This document shows positions 39,600 through 48,510 of a stretch of 64,000 bases of DNA, piece after piece. This DNA is from Streptomyces stelliscabiei (GTDB lineage Bacteria > Actinomycetota > Actinomycetes > Streptomycetales > Streptomycetaceae), in contig NZ_JADBGF010000001.1 of NCBI RefSeq assembly GCF_014873495.1, positions 9,424,001-9,488,000 of the forward strand, read 5' to 3'. The position numbers and the translations under genes were made by a program. The notes below the pieces were generated by a model. That model did no database searches. It was not told the DNA's origin and worked only from the letters and a program-made list of their open reading frames with translations. The stretch's first letter is position 1. Each line of letters opens with the position of its first letter.

Positions 39600-40472
39600 A
39601 TGACGACGCGCCCGATCACCGCCGCAGTGGACGGCACGCCCGAGAGCCTGGCCGCACTGGCCTGGGCCGGCCGGGAGGCCGTACGCCGGGGCCTGGCGCT
39701 GCGGGTGGTGCACGCGTGGCAGTGGGAGCCGCACGAGGCGGTCGCCGTGGACCGGGACGGGCAGGCACAGTGGGCCGGGGAGGCGCTCACGCAGGCGGCG
39801 CGAAGCGTCTCCGAGCGGCACCCGGAGCTGGCGGTGACGACGGACCTGCTGGAGGGCCCGCCGGTCGAGACCCTGGTCGGTGCCGCCGGGCAGGCCGAGA
39901 CGCTGGTGCTCGGCTCGCGCGGGCACGGCGCGGTGATCGGTTTCCTGCTGGGCTCCGTCGGGCAGCAGGTGATCGTCGAGTCGCCGCGTCCCGTGGTGCT
40001 CGTCCGCGCCGCGGACAGCCCGGCGGGCGAGGCCGCCGGGCGTGAGGTCGTGGTGGGCCAGCAGGGCACGGCCGAGGACAGCGCCGACGTGCTGCGGTTC
40101 GCCTTCGAGACGGCGGCGGCCCGCGGGGCGTCCCTGCGCGCGGTCCGGGCGTGGGCGCTGCCGCCGCTGTACGCGTACAGCCCCAGCTCGCTGAGGCTCC
40201 TCGACGAGGCCGGCGGTCTGGAGCCGTACGAGAAGAAGGCGCTGGCCGCCGCGCTGGAGCCGTGGCGGGAGAGGTTCCCCGAGGTGCCCGTCACCGAGCA
40301 CGTCGAGATCGGCAGCGCCGGGCAGGTGCTGCTGTCCGTGGCGCAGCGGGCCCAGCTGATGGTGGTCGGGCGCCGCGCCCGCCGTACGGCCGTCGGCGCC
40401 CGGATCGGTTCGGTCACGCACGGTGTCCTGCACCACGCGCACTGCCCGGTGGCCGTGGTCCCGCACCGGTGA
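39600..40472 (+). CDS. tandem universal stress protein (UspA)
   Basis: This 290-residue protein contains two UspA domains. The first (~1-140) begins PITAAVDGTPESLAALAWAG and ends VLGSRGHGAVIGFLLGSVGQQVIVESPRPVVLV; the second (~150-290) ends MVVGRRARRTAVGARIGSVTHGVLHHAHCPVAVVPHR. Both have the nucleotide-binding GxxG-9x-G(S/T)V pattern, so it may bind ATP. Universal stress proteins help survival under starvation or oxidative stress; the mechanism is unclear. Start ATG 39600 follows GAGAGG. A VOC gene lies divergent upstream. Confidence 0.9.
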   Translation: MTTRPITAAVDGTPESLAALAWAGREAVRRGLALRVVHAWQWEPHEAVAVDRDGQAQWAGEALTQAARSVSERHPELAVTTDLLEGPPVETLVGAAGQAETLVLGSRGHGAVIGFLLGSVGQQVIVESPRPVVLVRAADSPAGEAAGREVVVGQQGTAEDSADVLRFAFETAAARGASLRAVRAWALPPLYAYSPSSLRLLDEAGGLEPYEKKALAAALEPWRERFPEVPVTEHVEIGSAGQVLLSVAQRAQLMVVGRRARRTAVGARIGSVTHGVLHHAHCPVAVVPHR

Positions 40473-40503
40473 GGGCGGCCGGCGGCCCGGGCCACCCGGC
40501 GGT

Positions 40504-41751
40504 TCACATGGGGGAGACGTCCTCCGCCGGTGGCGGCAGCAGCGCAAGGGTCCTCGGCAGGACGTTGTCGATGTAGTCCTTCACCGCCGTGTCCAGGCCG
40601 ATGTCGTGCTGGGCCCGCTCGGACAGGTACCAGCGGTGTTCGAGGAGCTGGTGGTAGATCTCCGCCGCGTCCATCGAGCCGCGCAGTTCGAGCGGGACGG
40701 CCCGCACGGTCGGGCGGAACACCTCCCGCACCCAGCGGTGGGCCAACACCTCCGGGCGGGCGCCGAGGGGGTCGCCCGGGGCGTAGTCGTCCTGGGTGGC
40801 CATCCAGCTCTCCAGGTCGTTCAGGAGCCGCCGGGCCTGGTTCTCCTCGGTGTCGAGGCCCGTGAGCCGCAGGAGCTGACGCTGGTGGTGGCCCGCGTCG
40901 ACGACCTTGGGCACGAAGGTCACCGTGTCCCCGTTGTCGGCGTGCTCGATCTGCATCTCGGCGACGTCGAAACCGAGTTCGTTGAGACGGCGGATCCGGC
41001 GCTCGATGTAGTGGTACTTCCCGGCCGGGTACACCGAGCGGCGCGTCAGCTCCTCCCACAGCCCGTGGTAGCGGGAGCAGATCTCGTTGCCGAACTCGAT
41101 GGGGTCCACCGAGGGGTGCAGCGCCCCGGACGCCTCCAGGTCCAGCAGTTCGCCGCTGATGTTCACCCGGGCGAGATCGAGGTCGTACTCGCGCTGCCCG
41201 GAGCTGAGCCGCGTGTGCAGGTCGCCCGTCTCGGCGTCCACCAGATAGGCGGCGTACGCGCCCGCGTCCCGCCGGAACAGCGTGTTGGACAGCGAGCAGT
41301 CGCCCCACGCGAACCCGGCGAGGTGCAGTCGCACCAGCAGGACCGCGAGGGCGTCCATCAGACGGTGCATGGTGGCCGGACGCATGGTCGTCTCGAACAT
41401 CGAGCGGTACGGCATCGAGCCGCCCAGGTGCCGGGTGATCAGCACGGACTCCAGGGGATCGCCCGCGTCGTCGAGCCGGCCGGTGACCACGCCGAGGGCG
41501 TCCACGGCCGGGATGCCGAGCCGGTCCAGGTCACGCAGCAGCTCGTACTCGCGCAGGGCGGGCCGCTCGGCGAGTTCCTTCACGGCGACGACCTCGTCGC
41601 CGGCCCGGGCGTAGCGCACGACGTGCCGGGAGATACCGCGGGGGAGCGGCACGAGATGGTGCTCGGGCCACTCCTCCAGCGGCACGTGCCACGGCAGTTC
41701 GAGCAGCAGCGCGGGGTGTTCCGGATTGGTGGCGCTGATCTGCAGTGCCAT
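40504..41751 (-). CDS. DUF4032-family kinase-like protein
   Basis: This 415-residue protein matches the DUF4032 family. Its N-terminal half resembles a lipopolysaccharide-kinase-like fold with VRYARAGDEVVAVKELAERP and the catalytic loop-like FAWGDCSLSNTLFRRDAG. The remainder contains FEFGNEICSRYHG-like helices and GHHQRQLLRLTGLDTEENQARRLLNDLE typical of the domain. It may phosphorylate or bind an envelope or phospho-substrate, but the actual role is unknown. Start ATG 41751. It is convergent with the universal stress protein gene (31 bases). Confidence 0.85.
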   Translation of the reverse strand: MALQISATNPEHPALLLELPWHVPLEEWPEHHLVPLPRGISRHVVRYARAGDEVVAVKELAERPALREYELLRDLDRLGIPAVDALGVVTGRLDDAGDPLESVLITRHLGGSMPYRSMFETTMRPATMHRLMDALAVLLVRLHLAGFAWGDCSLSNTLFRRDAGAYAAYLVDAETGDLHTRLSSGQREYDLDLARVNISGELLDLEASGALHPSVDPIEFGNEICSRYHGLWEELTRRSVYPAGKYHYIERRIRRLNELGFDVAEMQIEHADNGDTVTFVPKVVDAGHHQRQLLRLTGLDTEENQARRLLNDLESWMATQDDYAPGDPLGARPEVLAHRWVREVFRPTVRAVPLELRGSMDAAEIYHQLLEHRWYLSERAQHDIGLDTAVKDYIDNVLPRTLALLPPPAEDVSPM

Positions 41752-41901
41752 GGGTCCTGGTCCTCAGCCTTCGTCTCACGGTGGTGCGGAGTGCTCGCGG
41801 GGAAGCGGTTTCCCGCTGTCGCCCGGAGCATCTCCGCATCCCGAGGACCGTTTCGTCAACAGCCGCCCGAACCGTGGTCGGGCGGTCTTGAGGTCAGGCG
41901 G

Positions 41902-42336
41902 TCAGGCGGGAGCCGGAGCCACCGGCTCCTCCCTCGGCCGCCTGAGCGCGGACCGGACGTTCCAGCCGCCCACGGCCAGGCACGCCAGCCCGGTGGCGCC
42001 CGGATACAGCCAGACGCCGTTGTCCCGCTCGACGGCCGTGGTCGAGGACGCGTCGTCCACGTAGACCGGCACCGGGCCGGTGGGCCTGGTGGCGAACGTG
42101 GTGTCCACCTCGACCTCGGGGATGCGGAACGCGTCGTCGTCGGCCCGGAAGGAGCCCCTGCACTGCCACTCGTCGTCGCCGCGCGACTCGGACACCTCGC
42201 ACCCGGAGACCACGAACTGCCCCGCGACACCGTTCAGTTGCGTCTCCAGCCGGAGCACCGCCGCGCCGAACAGAAACGCCCCTCCGCCCAGCGCCACCAC
42301 CGTGGTCAGCAGCTTTCTCGGACCCATACGCGCCAT
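41902..42336 (-). CDS. small two-helix membrane protein of unknown function
   Basis: This 144-residue protein has two transmembrane helices (residues ~8-28, TTVVALGGGAFLFGAAVL, and ~112-130, YPGATGLACLAVGGWNVR) flanking an extracytoplasmic domain with two Cys (GCEVSESRG and WQCRGS) likely to form a disulfide. No known family is recognised. The exported domain is compact and beta-like. ATG 42336 follows AGGGGGA; a second ATG 42327 is possible. It lies 75 bases downstream of a fatty-acyl-CoA ligase gene on the same strand. Confidence 0.7.
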   Translation of the reverse strand: MARMGPRKLLTTVVALGGGAFLFGAAVLRLETQLNGVAGQFVVSGCEVSESRGDDEWQCRGSFRADDDAFRIPEVEVDTTFATRPTGPVPVYVDDASSTTAVERDNGVWLYPGATGLACLAVGGWNVRSALRRPREEPVAPAPA

Positions 42337-42411
42337 CGATGATCCCCCTGTGTGTTCTGTACGGCTTCTCGGCCGTTCTTGTCGCGCGTCCCGCGCGGTC
42401 GTGTCGCTTCG

Positions 42412-44334
42412 TCAGTGCCGCATGCGGCGGAAGACGTCGTCGGAGTCCGAGTCGTCCCAGCCCCCGGTCTCCTCCGGCACGCTGCGGCGGACGGCTCGCG
42501 CCGAGGTCGCGTACATCGCCTCGATCTCCGCCTCGTACCGCCGCACGATGGCGTCCCGGCGCAGCTTCATCGACGGGGTGAGCAGGCCGTTGGCGAGGTC
42601 GAAGGGCTCGGGCAGGATGCGGTACACACGGATCGACTCCGCGCGCGAGACCGTGCTGTTGGCCGCCGCGATCGCCCGCAGGACCTCCTGGCGCAGCGCG
42701 TTCTCCTCCCGCGCCTCCCGGCCCAGCAGTTCACCGGGCGCGGACAGCGAGCCCCGCCAGTGCGCGAGGAACTCCGGGTCCAGCGTGAGCAGGGCGCCCA
42801 CGCAGGGCCGGTCGTCGCCCACGACCACCGCCTGGTGGATCAACGGATGCGTCCGCAGCTGCTCCTCCAGCGGCGCCGGGGCCACGCCCTTGCCCCCGCT
42901 GGTGATGATGATCTCCTTCTTGCGGCCCGTGATCGACAGGTACCCCTCGTTGTCCAGCCGCCCGATGTCCCCCGTGGCCAGCCAGCCGTCCTGCAGCGCG
43001 GCCCGCGTGCCCGCCTCGTCGTTGACGTAACCCTGGAACACGGAAGGGCCGTTGACCAGGATCTCCCCGTCCCGGGCCACCCGGATCTCCGTGCCCGGCA
43101 GCGGACGGCCCACGGTGCCGAACTTCTCCCGGCCCACCGGCTGGGCCGTGATGCCGCCGGCGGTCTCGGTGAGGCCGTACCCGTCGTGGACGAGGATGCC
43201 GATACCGGCGTAGAACAGCGTGAGGTCGCGGTTGAGGGGGGAGCCGCCGGAACAGCCGCCGCGCACCCGGCCGCCGAGGGCCCCGCGCAGCTTGCGGTAC
43301 ACCGTCTTCTCGTAGAACGCGTGTTGCAGCTTCAGGTCCATGGCGGGACCGGCGCCCGTGCCCAGCCGCTGCCGCTCCGCGGCGAGGGCGTAGTCCTGGG
43401 CCGTGCGCACCGCGCGCTCGAACAGGGGCCCCCGGCCGGCCTGTTGGGCCTTGCGCAGGAAGTTCTTGTAGATCTTCTCGAAGAGATAGGGCACACCGAA
43501 GAGGAACGTGGGCCGGAAGGACCGCAGCGCGTCGGACAGCGCCTCCTCGGTCGGCTCCGGTTCGTGCGCGAGGAGCAGCCCGCCGCGCAGACACATCCCC
43601 TGGATCATCAGGCCGTAGACGTGCGAGAACGGCAGGAACGCCAGGATCGCCGGCTGTTCGCCCGGCAGGGCGGCCGTCTGCCGCCAGCCGGCGAGCAGTG
43701 TGTCGCAGGGGCTGGCCAGGCTGCGGTGGGAGAGCGCGCAGCCCCGGGGGCGGCCGGTCGTGCCGGACGTGTACGCGATCACCGCCGTGGAGTCCGGCAT
43801 GACGATGCGGCGCAACGAGTCCACCGTCGCGTCCGGTACGTCCCGGCCGGCCTCGACGAGCCGCGGCAGACAGTCGGTGTCCAACTGCCAGACGTAGCGC
43901 AGCAGAGGGAGCTTGGCACACACCGAGCCGACCGTCATCACGCCCAGCTCGTCCTCGACGACCACGCCCACACAGGTCGCGTCCCGCAGGATCCACTCGA
44001 TCTGGTCGCGCGACGACGTCGGACAGACCGGCACGATCTCGGCGCCCACGGCCCACAGCGCGACGGCGAGCAGCGTCCACTCGTAGCGGGTGCGGGCCAT
44101 CACGGCGATCCGGTTGCCCGGCCGGATCCCGGACGCGATCAACCCCTTGGCCAGGTCGGCCACTTCGTCCCGGGTCTCGGCCGCGCTGACCCGGGTCCAG
44201 GTGCCCGGGAAGGCGGGATCGCGGCGCGCGATCTGCGGCAGAGCGGGATCACGGTACGCCGTCTCGAACAGCGGATCGGCCAGCCCTCCGGTCATGACCG
44301 GTCCCGTCGGTGGAGCAAAACCGAAGGTGCCCAT
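42412..44334 (-). CDS. long-chain fatty acid-CoA ligase (AMP-binding)
   Basis: This 640-residue adenylate-forming enzyme has motif A3 AYTSGTTGRPRGCALSH, the acyl-substrate region FLFGVPYLFEKIYKN, motif A5 YGLTETAGG, motif A7 GWLATGDIGRLDNEGYLSI and motif A8-A10 around GRKKEIIITSGGKGVAP. The C-terminal domain follows to the end. It activates a fatty or similar acid with ATP and CoA in the cytoplasm. Start ATG 44334 is chosen; a second ATG 44295 is possible and would remove 13 residues. The C-terminal extension (GGWDDSDSDD...) is acidic and beyond the usual enzyme end. Confidence 0.9.
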   Translation of the reverse strand: MGTFGFAPPTGPVMTGGLADPLFETAYRDPALPQIARRDPAFPGTWTRVSAAETRDEVADLAKGLIASGIRPGNRIAVMARTRYEWTLLAVALWAVGAEIVPVCPTSSRDQIEWILRDATCVGVVVEDELGVMTVGSVCAKLPLLRYVWQLDTDCLPRLVEAGRDVPDATVDSLRRIVMPDSTAVIAYTSGTTGRPRGCALSHRSLASPCDTLLAGWRQTAALPGEQPAILAFLPFSHVYGLMIQGMCLRGGLLLAHEPEPTEEALSDALRSFRPTFLFGVPYLFEKIYKNFLRKAQQAGRGPLFERAVRTAQDYALAAERQRLGTGAGPAMDLKLQHAFYEKTVYRKLRGALGGRVRGGCSGGSPLNRDLTLFYAGIGILVHDGYGLTETAGGITAQPVGREKFGTVGRPLPGTEIRVARDGEILVNGPSVFQGYVNDEAGTRAALQDGWLATGDIGRLDNEGYLSITGRKKEIIITSGGKGVAPAPLEEQLRTHPLIHQAVVVGDDRPCVGALLTLDPEFLAHWRGSLSAPGELLGREAREENALRQEVLRAIAAANSTVSRAESIRVYRILPEPFDLANGLLTPSMKLRRDAIVRRYEAEIEAMYATSARAVRRSVPEETGGWDDSDSDDVFRRMRH

Positions 44335-44615
44335 GCGACGCTCAGAACCTTCCCTGCACGCGACCTCGCCGAGCGGTGCGCCAACCGGCGGTGATCGAAC
44401 GTAGCGTACGGCGTCGGCCTCGCGCGCGGGGAATCGGCAACTCGGCGTCCGTCCATCCGCACGGTGGACCGTGGACGTGATGTGCGGCACGTACGGAACC
44501 TGCCTGTCGGCGCCCTCCCGGCAATCGTCGCTGCACACGGCTTGATCACCTCTGACCGGCGGTGATGCCCCGCGACGGGACGCCGGACGGGTGTGGCACT
44601 GTGGTGCGCGCGAAC

Positions 44616-44631
44616 GCGGGAGATGTCCCGC
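44616..44631 (+). promoter_or_regulatory. small dyad near the start of the next gene
   Basis: GCGGGA (44616-44621) and TCCCGC (44626-44631) form a 6-bp dyad with 4-nt spacing, about 20 bases before the GTG start at 44651. In the 316-base divergent gap the 12-base string ACCGGCGGTGAT also appears twice (44384-44395 and about 44555-44566). Nothing else is visible there. Confidence 0.35.
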
Positions 44632-44650
44632 CGATGTGGAGAGGTGGACG

Positions 44651-45178
44651 GTGCGCGAGCCCAATGTGATCGGGGACTGGCAGGAGTACGAGGGCGACCT
44701 GGCCGGCCTGCGCGTGCGCGTCCACCAGGCGGAGTGCGCCGAACCCCCACGGGGGCGCGACGACGCCGCCGAGGGCCTGGCGTACTTCCGCTTCCGGGTC
44801 ACGGTGGAGAACCGGGGCGCCGAACACGTCGGCCTCCACCTGGAGGACGGCCAGCTCGACATCCGCACCGGCCCCGACGGCGAGAGCGCCTTCCTCGACT
44901 GGCGCAACTCCCGGTTCATCGAGGGCTTCGACCTCTACCCGCTGCGCCGCGCCACCTCCGTGCTGTACGCGGCGGCTCCCGAGGGCCACCTCACCCAGTT
45001 CGACATCCAGGTCCAGCTGCGGGTCGACGAGGAGTGGACCGAGCGGTACCTGTGGTCCGGCGGTATCGGCGTCGACGAGGACCTCCTCGACCCGGCCGCC
45101 GGTGCGGGCCGGGAGGGCATCGCCGGGCAGATCAGCGCGTTCCTGCACGAGGAGGCGGAACGGGGCGCTGCGGGCTGA
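44651..45178 (+). CDS. hypothetical beta-rich protein
   Basis: This 175-residue protein has no recognised family. It has a mixed beta structure (GDWQEYEGDLAGLRVRVHQAE; FRFRVTVENRGAEHVGLHLED; FDIQVQLRVDEEWTERYLWSG) resembling small immunoglobulin- or C2-like domains, without signal peptide or membrane segment. It starts at GTG 44651 with GAGG seven bases before. An open frame from 44591 gives an N-terminal extension without a signal. It is divergent from the acyl-CoA ligase and convergent with tctA. Confidence 0.7.
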   Translation: MREPNVIGDWQEYEGDLAGLRVRVHQAECAEPPRGRDDAAEGLAYFRFRVTVENRGAEHVGLHLEDGQLDIRTGPDGESAFLDWRNSRFIEGFDLYPLRRATSVLYAAAPEGHLTQFDIQVQLRVDEEWTERYLWSGGIGVDEDLLDPAAGAGREGIAGQISAFLHEEAERGAAG

Positions 45179-45207
45179 GCCCCGCCCCGGGTCAGCCGGT
45201 CCGGAGG

Positions 45208-46727
45208 TCACCCGGTCCCGGCGGGCGTGCGGTCCCGCTCCCGGTCCCGGACGACGGTGAACAGCCGCTTCAGCAGCGGCCAGGCCAGCAGTACCGCGAT
45301 GATCGCGTACACCGTGACCGAGAACGGCGTGTTCACCAGGCCGGTGACGCTGCCGTCGCTGATCTGCAGGGCCCGCCGCAGCTGCTGCTCGGCGCCCGGG
45401 CCGAGGATGACACCGATGACGGCGGGCAGCACCGGCAGGCCGTAGCGGCGCATGCCGAAGCCGATCAGGCCGATGACCAGCAGGATCACCAGGTCGATCA
45501 CCTCACCCCCGACCGCGTACGCGCCGACCGCCGCGAAGAACAGGATGCCCGCGTAGAGATACGGGCGCGGGATGCGCAGCAGCTTCGCCCACAGCGGGGC
45601 GAGCGGCAGGTTGAGCGCGAGCAGCAGCACCATGCCGACGAACAGCGAGGCGATCAGACCCCACACGAGGTCCGGCTCGCGTTCGAAGAGCAGGGGGCCG
45701 GCTGGATGCCGTACTGCTGGAAGGCGGCCAGCATGACCGCCGCGACCGCCGTGGTGGGCAGGCCCAGGGTCAGCATGGACACGAGGGTGCCCGCCGCCGA
45801 GGCCGAGGCGGCCGACTCCGGCCCCGCCACCCCCTCGATGGCGCCCTTGCCCCACTCGTCCGGGTGTTTCGAGAGCCGCTTCTCGGTGACGTACGACAGG
45901 AAGGTGGGTATCTCCGCGCCGCCCGCCGGGATCGCGCCGAACGGGAAGCCGATGAACGGACCCCGCAGCCACGACCTCCAGGTCCGCCGCACATCGGAGC
46001 GGCCGAGCCACGGGCGGCCCACCGGGATCGGCTCGGGCGGCCTGCGCCGCAGGTGGGCGGCGACCCACAGCGCCTCTCCGATGGCGAACAGACCGACCGC
46101 GACGATCACCACGTCGATGCCGTCGGCGAGCTGGAGGAAGCCGAAGGTCAGCCGCTGCCGGCCCGTCATCTGGTCCAGCCCCACCAGGCCGATCGTCAGG
46201 CCGATCAGCAGGGAGGCGAGTCCTCGGACGCGGGAGGAGCCGAGGACGGACGTCACGGCGATGAACGCCAGCACCATGATCGCGAAGTAGTCCGGGGCGC
46301 CGATGTCCACGGCCAGCTCCGCGACCGTCGGCGCGAGGGCCACCAGCAGGACCGTACCGACCATGCCGCCGGTGAAGTGCCCGATGGCGGCGGCCGCCAG
46401 CGCCTGCGCGCCGCGCCCCGCCCGGGCCATCGGGTTGCCCTCCATGGCCGCGACCACGGCCGCGCTCTCCCCGGGGGTGTTGAGGAGGATCGAGGTCGTC
46501 GAGCCGCCGAACATCGCGCCGTAGTAGATGCCCGCGAACATGATGAACGCGCCCACCGGGTTCAGCCCGTAGGTCACCGGCAGCAGCAGCGCGACCGCCA
46601 TGGCGGGCCCGATCCCGGGCAGCACCCCGATCGCCGTGCCCAGCAGCACACCGATCGCGGCCCACAGGATGTTGACCGGCGTCAGGGCCGTGCCGAAGCC
46701 GTCGAGGAGGGAGGTGAGGGCGTCCAT
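45208..46727 (-). pseudogene. tctA: TctA permease of a tripartite tricarboxylate transporter, frameshifted
   Basis: The two frames together form a complete TctA (about 506 residues, the usual family length). The N-terminal part (from ATG 46727) runs through VLPGIGPAMAVALLLPVTYG, the GESAAVV and GFPFGAIPAGGAEIPTFLSY blocks and FQQYGIQP. The frame is then lost at about 45692-45702, where one G is missing from the expected GGGCCCC-type run (observed CCGGCCCCC on the minus strand). The other frame resumes at PLLFEREPDLVWGLIASLF and runs to the end. TctA is the large multi-helix permease for tricarboxylates; it pairs with TctB and TctC, which are intact. A single-base sequencing error is as likely as a real frameshift. 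Confidence 0.85.
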
Positions 46728-46728
46728 G

Positions 46729-47274
46729 TCAGAGAACTCCCATCAGCGGGCCGCCCGGCAGCGGCACCCCGAGCAGCTTGTCGAACACGGCGTACGTGAC
46801 CAGGGAGACGACAGCCGCGATCAGCGGGTCGCGGTCCGGGTGACGGCTGCCGAGCGCGTAGGCCGCGCCCCAGAAGAGCAGGGCGCCCGCCACGGGGAAA
46901 CCCAGCGGTTCCATGAGGACGGCCGCGCCGAGGAACACTCCGGCGAGCAGCAGCACCGTGCGCCAGTCGGCGGGCTCGGACAGGTCGACGTCCTCGCCGC
47001 CCTCCGCCCGGCCCCGGCCGCCGCGCAGCACGTCCACGGCGAGCAGCGCGGCGATCAGCAGCAGCCCGGCGCCGACCACGATCGGCACGGTCCTCGGGCC
47101 CACGGGGCCGCGCTGCGTGAGGTCGACGTCCATGGTCAGCGCGTCGGTCAGGACCAGGAGGCCGAGGGCCAGCAGCAGGACGCAGACGCCCAGCTCGGAG
47201 TGGTCACGCAGCCAGGCACGGCGCTCGGCGGCGGGGGGCCGGGGAGTGCCGGTGGTGTCCGTGTCCGTGGTCAC
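46729..47274 (-). CDS. tctB: TctB small permease of the tricarboxylate transporter
   Basis: This 181-residue membrane protein has about four transmembrane helices (LGVCVLLLALGLLVLTDAL; TVPIVVGAGLLLIAALLAV; VLLLAGVFLGAAVLMEPLGFPVAGALLFWGAAY split in two), typical of TctB. It is the small subunit that pairs with TctA. GTG 47274 overlaps the tctC stop (GTGA 47271-47274), and its stop is one base from the tctA start (TGACATG). The three genes form one translationally coupled operon opposite the citA/citB genes. Confidence 0.88.
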   Translation of the reverse strand: MTTDTDTTGTPRPPAAERRAWLRDHSELGVCVLLLALGLLVLTDALTMDVDLTQRGPVGPRTVPIVVGAGLLLIAALLAVDVLRGGRGRAEGGEDVDLSEPADWRTVLLLAGVFLGAAVLMEPLGFPVAGALLFWGAAYALGSRHPDRDPLIAAVVSLVTYAVFDKLLGVPLPGGPLMGVL

Positions 47275-48254
47275 AGCCCCAACTCCTTCAGCACCGACAC
47301 CACGCGCTTGTCCTGGGTCTCCAGGAACGCGCCGAACGCGTCGCCGGTCAGGAACGCGTCGTCCCAGCCGTGTCGCTTCAGCGACTTTCGCCACTGCGGT
47401 GAGTCGTGCAGCTCCTCGATCAGCCGGGTGAGTTTGTCGCGCTGGGCCTCGGTGAGGCCGGGCGGGGCGACGATGCCGCGCCAGTTGGTGAAGTTCACGT
47501 CGTAGCCCGCCTCCTGGAGGGTCGGGGCGTCCAGCCCGGCCACCCGCTTCGGCCCCGTCACCGCGAGCAGCCGCAGCTCGCCCGCCTTGATCTGGTCCAG
47601 GTACTCGCCGACGCCGGACACGCCGAAGGCGACCTTGCTGCCGAGGATCGAGGCGAGCAGTTCGCCGCCGCCGTCGAAGGGGATGTAGTTGACGTCCTTC
47701 GGGGCGATCCCGGCGGCCCGCGCCATCAGCATCGGCGCCAGATGGTCCGGCCCGCCCGGCGCCGACCCGCCGCCCACCGGCAGCTTCCCGGGGTCCTCCT
47801 TCCACGCCCCGATCAGCTCGTCGATCGTCTTGTACGGCGAGTCCTTCGCGACCACCACGACGTCCTGCTCCTCGGTGAGGCGGGCGATCGGCGTGGTGTC
47901 GGCGAGGGTCCTGGGAGCGTCGTTGGAGCGGACGGCGCCCACGACGCCGAGGCCCATCGACATCGCCAGCCTGCCGTTGCCGTGCTCGCCGACCAGTCGG
48001 CTCAGACCGACCGTGCCGCCGGCTCCGGGCAGGTTGAACACCTCGATGTTGTGGGTGAGCCCGGCGTCCTCGGCGTTCTTCGCGGCGGTGCGGGCCGTGA
48101 TGTCGTAGCCGCCGCCGGGTGTGTTCGGGACCATGAAGCGCAGGCCGGGGATCTGGGTGCCTGTCTCGCCGCCGCTGCCGGTCGTCAGCAGCGGTGGTCC
48201 CACGAGCACGAGAGCGGCCGCCCCGAGCAGGGCGAGGGGGGTGCGCAGCCGCAC
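47271..48254 (-). CDS. tctC: TctC solute-binding protein of the tricarboxylate transporter
   Basis: This 327-residue protein has an N-terminal hydrophobic segment (TPLALLGAAALVLVGPPLL) that is a signal anchor or signal peptide. The mature part is the TctC fold, with LRFMVPNTPGGGYDITART, VFNLPGAGGTVGLSRLVG and the conserved NYIPFDGGGELLASILGSKVAFGVSGVGEY. It captures citrate or a related tricarboxylate outside the membrane for the TctAB permease. GTG 48254 follows AGGTGG (8-base spacer). The divergent CitA-type kinase is its probable regulator. Confidence 0.92.
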   Translation of the reverse strand: MRLRTPLALLGAAALVLVGPPLLTTGSGGETGTQIPGLRFMVPNTPGGGYDITARTAAKNAEDAGLTHNIEVFNLPGAGGTVGLSRLVGEHGNGRLAMSMGLGVVGAVRSNDAPRTLADTTPIARLTEEQDVVVVAKDSPYKTIDELIGAWKEDPGKLPVGGGSAPGGPDHLAPMLMARAAGIAPKDVNYIPFDGGGELLASILGSKVAFGVSGVGEYLDQIKAGELRLLAVTGPKRVAGLDAPTLQEAGYDVNFTNWRGIVAPPGLTEAQRDKLTRLIEELHDSPQWRKSLKRHGWDDAFLTGDAFGAFLETQDKRVVSVLKELGL

Positions 48255-48343
48255 GAGAGCCACCACCTGTCGGTCGGGTCGAGGGGGGAAGGTGATCCGG
48301 GCCACATCGTGCCCGCGTGGGGCGGTGCCGACTCCGTTGCGCA

Positions 48344-48359
48344 CACAACGGAGGTTGTG
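48344..48359. promoter_or_regulatory. dyad in the tctC/citA divergent region
   Basis: CACAAC (48344-48349) and GTTGTG (48354-48359) form a 6-bp inverted repeat around GGAG. Further on, GTGGTC is repeated twice (around 48358 and 48367). These lie in the 256-base divergent space between tctC and the CitA-type kinase gene and are candidates for CitB-type regulator binding. Confidence 0.45.
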
Positions 48360-48510
48360 GTCGTAGTGGTCACGGCCCCTGTCACCGTATGAGCACGTCC
48401 CGCACACCTCTCTTTCCCGGATCGGGACCGGGCGCCATGATTGTGCGACCCACCGCACAGCCGGCGCCAGAGCCGCCTGACATCGTGTCGGCACGAGAGA
48501 AGAGTCCGTC

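Noticed and set aside
37412..41308. A 1298-codon minus-strand open frame spanning the receiver/reductase gene and beyond
   Set aside because: Only the part up to ATG 39088 has coding features. The remainder is antisense to the universal stress protein gene and out of frame with the DUF4032 and VOC genes.
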